Source: CAYJBP01 sp964368605 (GTDB lineage Bacteria > Bacillota > Dehalobacteriia > UBA4068). Taken from it: 12,195 bases of DNA. This document shows, in pieces, positions 7,689 through 12,195 of the stretch. A model generated the notes under the pieces. That model had not been told where the DNA came from, ran no database searches, and saw only the letters and a program-made list of their open reading frames with translations. The stretch spans positions 1 to 12,195 of the forward strand of contig CAYJBP010000076.1 in assembly GCA_964368605.1 (NCBI GenBank), written 5' to 3'. The translations under genes were made by a program, and so were the position numbers. Every line of letters starts with the position of its first letter. Position 1 is the first letter of the stretch.

Positions 7689-7794
7689 GAGGATACCTTC
7701 TTTCATTATTATAATAAATATTATTTGAAGTAAACTGATTTATCGTCAAAACCAATTTACTAAAAAAACCAAACTTTTGCAATTAATTTTTATT

Positions 7795-7823
7795 ATTATA
7801 AATCGATAATGCAGGCAAGTCAA
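7795..7823 (-). promoter_or_regulatory. Near-consensus sigma-A promoter of fhs
   Basis: On the minus strand TTGACT (7818-7823), exactly 17 bases, then TATAAT (7795-7800). The predicted start is near 7788, giving an AT-rich leader of about 100 bases before the ATG at 7688. A second, weaker pair (TTGACG and AATAAT, 18 bases apart, about 7718-7747) lies inside that leader. Confidence 0.75.
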
Positions 7824-8090
7824 GTGTTTGGTTAAACTTACTGAATAGTTACACAATATCGAAAGCAGTCAATTATTGCACAGCAATAGCTGCCTTTGGC
7901 CAAGCATTTAATTTAAATATTTACTCAAATAGTAAAGATTTAGTTAAAGGTAATTTTGTCTACCTATATATAATATATATACCAAATTTTGGCAAAAACT
8001 TTTTATGGTTTTGGGCTTAACTAGGCAGGGATAAGGTTTTTTTTGTGGAATTGAATAATATTATATGTAATTGATGAAGGAGGCATAACC
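7824..8090. promoter_or_regulatory. Divergent fhs/ftsZ control region
   Basis: No gene is visible here. It contains three small inverted repeats: TATTGC/GCAATA at 7874-7888, TTTACT/AGTAAA at 7920-7936, and TATATATA-A-TATATATA at 7965-7981. The last includes TATAAT (7969-7974) on the plus strand, a possible -10 for ftsZ, although no good -35 sits at the right distance. The ftsZ ribosome site AAGGAGG is at 8077-8083. Any of the repeats could be an operator, but none matches a known site I recognise. Confidence 0.4.
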
Positions 8091-9176
8091 ATGCTGATGT
8101 TCGATGATGACCAGCTAGGCGGTTTTGCAAAAATTAAAGTAATCGGTATTGGCGGTGGCGGCGGTAATGCCGTTGATCGCATGATTGATAATAATTTGAT
8201 TGGCGTGGAATTTGTGGCGCTTAATACCGATAAGCAGGCCTTAAACCATTCGGCAGCGCCCACTGTTATGCAAATTGGTCCCAAATTTACCAAAGGTTTA
8301 GGCGCAGGCGGCAATCCCGATGTTGGCAAAAAAGCCGCCGAGGAAAGTAAGGCCGAAATTGCCGCCCTTTTAGAAGGGGTGGACATGGTTTTTGTAACTG
8401 CCGGCATGGGCGGTGGTACCGGTACCGGGGCTGCGCCAATTGTGGCTGCCCTAGCTAAAGAAATGGGCGCATTAACGGTAGGTGTTGTAACAAAACCCTT
8501 TGGTTTTGAAGGGCGTCGCCGTGCTCAACAGGCCGAGGTTGGTATTTCGGAATTAAAACAAAATGTGGATACTTTAATTACTATCCCCAATGATAAGCTT
8601 TTGCAAATTGTTGATAAAAAAACTAATATCAAAAATGCCTTTATGATTGCCGATGATGTTTTGCGTCAAGGTGTACAAGGCATATCCGATTTAATTAGTA
8701 AGCCGGCCATTATTAATCTGGACTTTGCCGATGTTAAGTCGATTATGAGCGATGCCGGCAGTGCCTGGATGGGCATTGGTACGGCCAGCGGCGAAAATAA
8801 AGCCGTAGAGGCTGCCGAAAATGCTATTTCCAGCAATATGCTCGAAACCAGTATTCGTGGTGCTAAGGGCATTTTGCTAAATATTACCGGCGGTTCGGAA
8901 ATGAGCCTGCTCGAAGTTAATGATGTAGCCAAATATGTGCATGAAGTGGCCAGTGCCGATGCCGAGATTATCTTTGGTGCCGGCGTAGACGAATCCATGG
9001 AGGACGAAATTAAAGTTACGGTTATTGCCACCGGTTTTGATGAGCGCGGTGCGGTTAAAGATACCACCTTTAGCAGCAATGATTTCTTTAGCCCTAAAAT
9101 TCCGCCTAATACCGGCCATGTGATTAAACCGGTTAGCTTAGACAATGTAGAGTTACCTACCTTTATGCGTAAATAA
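8091..9176 (+). CDS. ftsZ: Cell division protein FtsZ
   Basis: 361 residues. FtsZ is the tubulin-like GTPase that polymerises into the Z-ring at midcell. Visible features: A-K-I-K-V-I-G-I-G-G-G-G-G-N-A-V (13-28), the tubulin signature G-G-G-T-G-T-G (107-113), the T7 synergy loop N-L-D-F-A-D-V (209-215) whose acidic residues complete the GTPase site, and a C-terminal peptide (L-D-N-V-E-L-P-T-F-M-R-K) like the D-I-P-T-F-L-R tail that binds FtsA, SepF and ZapD-type partners. The linker between core and tail is only about 30 residues. The ATG at 8091 is chosen because AAGGAGG lies seven bases before it. The gene stands alone between metabolic genes, without ftsA or ftsQ, and ends in its own terminator. 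Confidence 0.98.
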   Translation: MLMFDDDQLGGFAKIKVIGIGGGGGNAVDRMIDNNLIGVEFVALNTDKQALNHSAAPTVMQIGPKFTKGLGAGGNPDVGKKAAEESKAEIAALLEGVDMVFVTAGMGGGTGTGAAPIVAALAKEMGALTVGVVTKPFGFEGRRRAQQAEVGISELKQNVDTLITIPNDKLLQIVDKKTNIKNAFMIADDVLRQGVQGISDLISKPAIINLDFADVKSIMSDAGSAWMGIGTASGENKAVEAAENAISSNMLETSIRGAKGILLNITGGSEMSLLEVNDVAKYVHEVASADAEIIFGAGVDESMEDEIKVTVIATGFDERGAVKDTTFSSNDFFSPKIPPNTGHVIKPVSLDNVELPTFMRK

Positions 9177-9180
9177 TAAT

Positions 9181-9210
9181 AAAGCTGTGGCATTTATGTC
9201 GCAGCTTTTT
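9181..9210 (+). terminator. Rho-independent terminator of ftsZ
   Basis: AAAGCTGTGGCAT pairs with ATGTCGCAGCTTT, allowing two G-U pairs, and is followed at once by a T-run. It begins five bases after the ftsZ stop codon, so ftsZ is probably a single-gene transcript, with some read-through possible into the next gene. Confidence 0.85.
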
Positions 9211-9248
9211 CTTAGGCTTATCTAATAAAAATAATCAGAGGTGTTTTT

Positions 9249-9854
9249 ATGGCTAAAATTGTTACTATTAATCGTCAGTTCGCCAGTGGTGGTCGGGAAA
9301 TTGGCAAGCGTTTGGCCGATTTGATGGGCTCTGCCTATTATGATAAAGAGTTAATAGATAGCGTAGCCGCCGATACCGGGCTTCATCCCGAATATATCGA
9401 AAAATATAGCGAATCTGCTTTAAGCCGCAGTTATCCCTATACATTTGGCCGCACTTTTGTTGCCTATAATAATTTACCCACCAATATTATCCAAACCAGC
9501 CAGGCTAAAATTATTTGTGATTTAGCCGATAAAGGCGATTGCGTTATCATTGGCAGGGCTGCCAACTACTTACTTAGAGATGCCAACCCTTTATCAATCT
9601 ACATCTATGCCGCCGATATGGATTTTCGTATCGAACGCTGCTATCAAAAAAATCCTCTTGATAAAAATAAATCGGCCAAAGAAATGCAAAAAGAAATCCT
9701 TGCCATCGATAAACAAAGAGCCAAGTATTATGAATATCTTGCCAATCAAAAATGGCAAGATATGAATAGCTATCACCTTTGCTTGGATAGCTCTCGGATT
9801 GGCCTTAAAAAAACGGTTAATATTATTTTTGAAGCCGTTAACAATTACTATTAA
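9249..9854 (+). CDS. Cytidylate-kinase-like family protein
   Basis: 201 residues, preceded by AGAGGTG at a good distance. The protein resembles the widespread clostridial 'cytidylate kinase-like' family. It starts I-V-T-I-N-R-Q-F-A-S-G-G-R-E-I-G-K-R-L-A (4-23), where a P-loop would lie, and has C-V-I-I-G-R-A-A-N-Y-L-L (98-109), a segment conserved in this family, then a charged helix D-K-Q-R-A-K-Y-Y (154-161). The nucleotide loop is not the canonical G-x-x-G-x-G-K-S/T, so true CMP kinase activity is uncertain and the real substrate is unknown. It follows the ftsZ terminator by 38 bases, so co-transcription with ftsZ would need read-through. It converges on the symporter gene. Confidence 0.8.
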   Translation: MAKIVTINRQFASGGREIGKRLADLMGSAYYDKELIDSVAADTGLHPEYIEKYSESALSRSYPYTFGRTFVAYNNLPTNIIQTSQAKIICDLADKGDCVIIGRAANYLLRDANPLSIYIYAADMDFRIERCYQKNPLDKNKSAKEMQKEILAIDKQRAKYYEYLANQKWQDMNSYHLCLDSSRIGLKKTVNIIFEAVNNYY

Positions 9855-9879
9855 TTCGACAATTTAGCACAAAATAACC

Positions 9880-9909
9880 TGTGGATAATGTGGATAACTT
9901 TGTTGATAA
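9880..9909 (+). promoter_or_regulatory. Cluster of three tandem DnaA-box-like 9-mers
   Basis: TGTGGATAA occurs at 9880-9888 and again, directly abutting, at 9889-9897; a one-mismatch copy TGTTGATAA follows at 9901-9909. The reverse complement TTATCCACA is the consensus DnaA box. All three point the same way. They lie between convergent genes, where no promoter is expected. Confidence 0.75.
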
Positions 9910-9950
9910 GTTTTGGATTTTTAAACCATAAAAGTTGATTTCTTAGCAAA

Positions 9951-9990
9951 AAAGCAGCTCAAGCCGTTAGGCTTAAGCTGCTTTTATTTT
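9951..9990. terminator. Bidirectional terminator between the kinase-like gene and the symporter gene
   Basis: AAAGCAGCT-C-AAGCC (9951-9965) pairs with GGCTT-A-AGCTGCTTT (9970-9984) around a GTTA loop with one mismatch. A T-rich tract follows on the plus strand, and a T6 run follows on the minus strand. It can end both convergent transcripts. Confidence 0.85.
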
Positions 9991-10050
9991 CTGCCAATTT
10001 AGCGATTTTAAGACTTTTTAGGACGTCAAAAAGCTTTTTTTGCCGGCCTA

Positions 10051-10068
10051 TTAAAAGCAAGCTTTTAA
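10051..10068 (-). repeat. Perfect inverted repeat at the symporter stop codon
   Basis: TTAAAAGC and GCTTTTAA are separated by AA, directly after the symporter stop. A second short palindrome, AAAAAGCTTTTT, lies at about 10028-10039. They are AT-rich and lack a clear terminator T-run, so they probably only assist 3' end formation before the terminator at 9951-9990. Confidence 0.4.
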
Positions 10069-11556
10069 TTATTGCTTAATTTTGGTAAAATACGGCGCCC
10101 AGAATTTTTCTTCCATGGGCTTGGTTACTGCCGATACAATGGCCATCAGGATGATGCCTACCAACACGCTAAAGCCAATAGCCGGTATAGCCGCCGCTAC
10201 CGAACCTTTTACAAAAATGCCGGTTGTTACGCAATATTGCCAGATAATAAAGGCGATGCTGCCGCCGATAATGCAAGCCCAGGTAGCAATGGTATTGGCT
10301 TTTTTGGAATATAGGCCAAACATTAAGGGCACAAAATAGGTTAAACCCAAAATACCAAAGCCGTATCCGGCCACCGTTACAATAAAGCTATTATTGTTTA
10401 GGGCCATCAAGTATACCGCTATGCCTACTAATACCGTTACGCAACGGCTAAATAACATTATCTTTTTGCTATCAATCTCTTGCTTGCCTTTTACTACTTT
10501 GAGAATATCAGTAGCCGAAGCAGTAATAATCATCATGCTCGAATCGACAGTGCTCATCGCAGCTGCCAGCAAGCCCGAGAAGAATAAGCCGGTAACTACA
10601 GGATGGGTAAACTCGAGGAAAATCAAAGGCATAATCCAGTCCGAGCTCATCCCTTCGGGCATGGTGGGGATTAATACCCTGCCGCCCACACCCACGATAT
10701 TTAAGGAAATATAAACAAAAATTAGGATAATCCAGGCAATAATATATGTTTTGAAGGTTGTGCTTAATTTATTAGCGGCCTGAATACGCTGCAAATACTC
10801 CGGACGAGAGCCGGTACCCGGCCCTTGCACCAAGAAGTTAAAAAATAGCGAAAGCATGGTATATGGGCCGAGGAATTTTAGCATCGAGCCGGCTTCATTG
10901 GCCGTGCCGCCCACCTCGGGGGCTGTGGCGATTAAGGCTGCCTGGTTATAAACATCGCCTATGCTGCCTACCTGGCTAATCACCACAAAAACAGCAATTA
11001 AGATTGTGCCGATAAAGACCACGCATTGTACTACATCTGTCCAAACTACGGCATAAAAACCGCCCGATACGGTATATAGTAAGGCAATAGCCGTACCGAT
11101 TAAAAAGCCTTCTTCAAGGCTACGGCCGGTGGCCAAATTCCAGATTAAGCCCATGGCAGTTATTTGGACGATCATATTAAATAATAAAGCGATAATGGCC
11201 GAAAGCGCCCCAAACACCTGCAAGCCGCGGCTGCCATAGCGATTATAAAAGAATTCCGAAGGGCTAAGCACCCTAACCTTACGAAAGCGAAAAGCGATAA
11301 TCGGGCCAAAAGCCGAGCCTAAAGCCCAAGCCATCGGCATCCAGCTGCCGCCGATACCGCTACGATAAATCAAGCCAACCCCACCGAGCAGCGATAGGGC
11401 GCTAAAGAAGGTGGCCAGATAGGTGCCTGTCATCGGCAGAAGGCCAAAGTTGAAGCCACCCATTAGATAGTCCTCGGTGCTTTTAACCTTGCGTGATGCC
11501 CAAAAGCCAATTAGCAGCATGCCTGCCAAATAAAGTAATATAATTGCTAAAATCAT
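10069..11556 (-). CDS. Sodium:solute symporter (SSS family), substrate unknown
   Basis: 495 residues with about 13 hydrophobic segments, typical of the SSS/LeuT-fold family that couples solute uptake to sodium entry. Recognisable parts: the first membrane segment followed by S-T-E-D-Y-L-M-G-G (26-34), a sodium-site stretch T-F-F-S-A-L-S-L-L-G-G (49-59), G-G-F-Y-A-V-V-W-T-D-V-V-Q (165-177), and S-T-V-D-S-S-M-M-I-I-T-A-S (335-347), which matches the Na2-site serine/threonine region of PutP and vSGLT. Overall it looks closest to the PanF-like pantothenate branch, but I would not fix the substrate. The ATG has GGGGGTGA just upstream and overlaps the stop of a 38-residue gene (ATGA), so the two are translated together. 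Confidence 0.88.
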   Translation of the reverse strand: MILAIILLYLAGMLLIGFWASRKVKSTEDYLMGGFNFGLLPMTGTYLATFFSALSLLGGVGLIYRSGIGGSWMPMAWALGSAFGPIIAFRFRKVRVLSPSEFFYNRYGSRGLQVFGALSAIIALLFNMIVQITAMGLIWNLATGRSLEEGFLIGTAIALLYTVSGGFYAVVWTDVVQCVVFIGTILIAVFVVISQVGSIGDVYNQAALIATAPEVGGTANEAGSMLKFLGPYTMLSLFFNFLVQGPGTGSRPEYLQRIQAANKLSTTFKTYIIAWIILIFVYISLNIVGVGGRVLIPTMPEGMSSDWIMPLIFLEFTHPVVTGLFFSGLLAAAMSTVDSSMMIITASATDILKVVKGKQEIDSKKIMLFSRCVTVLVGIAVYLMALNNNSFIVTVAGYGFGILGLTYFVPLMFGLYSKKANTIATWACIIGGSIAFIIWQYCVTTGIFVKGSVAAAIPAIGFSVLVGIILMAIVSAVTKPMEEKFWAPYFTKIKQ

Positions 11557-11669
11557 GCCTGGTCACCCCCTTTATCGGGGTAGGAGTCATTCTTTTTACT
11601 TAAGTAAAAAGCAACCAGCGCCGGTACCGAACAAAACACAATCAATAATACCCAGATTAAATACTGCAT
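11553..11669 (-). CDS. 38-residue single-membrane-segment protein, likely symporter partner
   Basis: Small gene: the ATG at 11669 follows AGGAGG at a good distance and the reading frame ends in a TGA overlapping the symporter ATG by 4 bases. The protein has one hydrophobic segment (about residues 4-22, Y-L-I-W-V-L-L-I-V-F-C-S-V-P-A-L-V-A-F) followed by a short charged tail (S-K-K-N-D-S-Y-P-D-K-G-G-D-Q-A). Tiny one-segment proteins encoded directly before SSS symporters are known and have been called symporter small accessory proteins; YhdT before panF is a larger analogue. The match is by position and architecture only. Another ATG seven bases upstream opens a 27-codon frame lacking a comparable membrane pattern and is less likely. 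Confidence 0.75.
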   Translation of the reverse strand: MQYLIWVLLIVFCSVPALVAFYLSKKNDSYPDKGGDQA

Positions 11670-11714
11670 TTTTCATCCTCCTAAATTAATATTGTTTAGT
11701 ATCTACAATACATA

Positions 11715-11742
11715 ATTATACATTATATTATCAATTTGTCAA
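11715..11742 (-). promoter_or_regulatory. Near-consensus sigma-A promoter of the symporter pair
   Basis: On the minus strand TTGACA (11737-11742), a 16-base spacer and TATAAT (11715-11720). Both hexamers are perfect consensus. The start would be near 11708, leaving a leader of about 40 bases before the small gene. The region is strongly AT-rich. Confidence 0.8.
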
Positions 11743-11849
11743 TACAGATTATTAATTTATTAAATCGTAAATATATTATATCCATGGATGCAAAAAAAGG
11801 ATGGTTGCCACAAATAAAGTAGCCCCAAAATATTCTAAAAGTTTTTGCT

Positions 11850-11871
11850 TTTGCTTTTTTCAAAAAGCAAA
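11850..11871. repeat. Inverted repeat, 10-bp arms
   Basis: TTTGCTTTTT and AAAAAGCAAA are separated by TC. It lies inside low-complexity AT-rich DNA, so some of the symmetry may be chance. Confidence 0.5.
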
Positions 11872-11993
11872 GGTCTTAATCTTTTGATCTTAAAATCTTT
11901 CAATTATTAAAAAGCAAGCTAATGCAAGCAAAAAGCAAAACCTAAAAAGAAGATAATTGAAGATAGAATTGATAAAATTGAAAGAAAGCTGCT

Positions 11994-12020
11994 ATTTTTA
12001 TTTGCGCAGCAAATAAAAAT
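11994..12020. repeat. Inverted repeat, 12-bp arms
   Basis: ATTTTTATTTGC and GCAAATAAAAAT are exact reverse complements around a GCA loop. It lies just before the possible -10 at 12044. There is no T-run outside the stem, so it is not a clear terminator. Confidence 0.65.
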
Positions 12021-12075
12021 GAAGTGCTCTACACAAGGCTATTTATAATGCACATTTATGTTTAAGGAGGCTAGG

Positions 12076-12120
12076 GTGGCCTATATTATTCGAACCCAGC
12101 CCAGCTTTGGTATTTTTTGA
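12076..12120 (+). other. Possible 14-codon leader peptide frame
   Basis: A strong AAGGAGG site (12064-12070) lies five bases before a GTG opening a frame of 14 codons (V-A-Y-I-I-R-T-Q-P-S-F-G-I-F) and a TGA. The short frame is followed 18 bases later by a perfect hairpin. This arrangement resembles a leader peptide, but the peptide shows no run of a single regulatory amino acid. It could equally be a decayed gene start. Confidence 0.25.
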
Positions 12121-12138
12121 TTTGTTTGCATTTTGTAG

Positions 12139-12158
12139 GGAATGGTCTTGACCATTCC
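12139..12158. repeat. Perfect 9-bp hairpin, possibly a dispersed intergenic palindrome
   Basis: GGAATGGTC and GACCATTCC flank a TT loop, preceded by TTTTGTAG. Short palindromes introduced by TGTAGGG are common as dispersed intergenic repeats in clostridial genomes; whether this is one cannot be told from a single copy. Confidence 0.5.
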
Positions 12159-12195
12159 GCTATTTGGGTTATTTTTACCTATTGCTAGCTGGACT

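Larger units (their letters stand above)
11743..12195. other. AT-rich intergenic DNA with several hairpins; no convincing gene
   Basis: I see no gene of normal length on either strand. The stretch at about 11840-11950 is low-complexity DNA built from AAAAGCAA-like words in both orientations. Clear inverted repeats lie at 11850-11871, 11994-12020 and 12139-12158 (listed separately). On the plus strand there is a possible -10 (TATAAT, 12044-12049), an AAGGAGG site (12064-12070) and a 14-codon frame (12076-12120). The region probably precedes a plus-strand gene beyond the right edge, but this cannot be confirmed. Confidence 0.5.

Noticed and set aside
7689..7795. Possible THF riboswitch in the fhs leader
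   Set aside because: The leader is AT-rich and lacks the conserved THF-riboswitch core; it looks like an ordinary untranslated region.
8021..8407. 128-codon minus-strand frame, and a 175-codon one at 8666-9193, opposite ftsZ
   Set aside because: Both are shadows of the highly conserved ftsZ frame, with proline/serine/isoleucine-rich nonsense composition.
8606..8616. TGTTGATAA inside ftsZ as a further DnaA box
   Set aside because: A single one-mismatch copy within conserved coding sequence is expected by chance.
11794..11880. 28-codon plus-strand frame starting near 11802 (M-V-A-T-N-K-V-A-P-K)
   Set aside because: The ribosome-like AAAGG touches the ATG, there is no promoter, and the second half runs through low-complexity repeat DNA.
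12080..12097. GGGTTCGAAT on the minus strand, resembling a tRNA T-loop
   Set aside because: The flanking bases cannot pair into a T-stem and no D-arm, anticodon arm or acceptor stem is present.

Overview
The window suggests a Gram-positive-type (Bacillota, probably clostridial) anaerobe. Reasons: an S-layer (SLH) protein, AAGGAGG-type ribosome binding sites, near-consensus sigma-A promoters, moderately low GC, and ATP-dependent formate--tetrahydrofolate ligase with FchA-type cyclohydrolase. I cannot place it below class level. I see no rRNA, tRNA, CRISPR array, transposase or phage gene.

Layout, left to right. (1) 1-1926, minus: an SLH-domain surface protein running off the left edge, preceded by a long, hairpin-rich leader (about 1927-2244). 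(2) 2245-7688, minus: a one-carbon block. In transcription order it is fhs (formate--THF ligase), a hairpin and new promoter, focA-type formate channel, fchA (methenyl-THF cyclohydrolase), an orphan TRAP-type substrate-binding lipoprotein, and a membrane-anchored alpha/beta hydrolase. (3) 7689-8090: a divergent intergenic region with a near-consensus promoter for fhs. (4) 8091-9210, plus: ftsZ with its own terminator, away from other division genes. (5) 9249-9854, plus: a cytidylate-kinase-like protein. (6) 9855-10068: a convergent intergenic region holding three tandem DnaA-box-like 9-mers and a bidirectional terminator. (7) 10069-11669, minus: a sodium:solute symporter preceded by a 38-residue single-membrane-segment protein overlapping it by 4 bases, behind a near-consensus promoter. 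(8) 11670-12195: AT-rich, hairpin-rich DNA with no convincing protein gene.

How the genes work together. FocA moves formate across the membrane, Fhs charges it onto THF as 10-formyl-THF using ATP, and FchA interconverts 10-formyl- and 5,10-methenyl-THF. This is a formate-to-one-carbon entry module. The two exported proteins downstream (binding lipoprotein and hydrolase) share the apparent focA transcript by tight spacing, but their link to formate metabolism is unknown.

The items I find most worth following up are the tandem DnaA boxes at a convergent gene junction, the extremely acidic body of the SLH protein with its structured leader, the palindrome in the focA promoter spacer, the orphan TRAP binding protein that seems to lack the usual ligand-binding arginine, and the tiny symporter partner.
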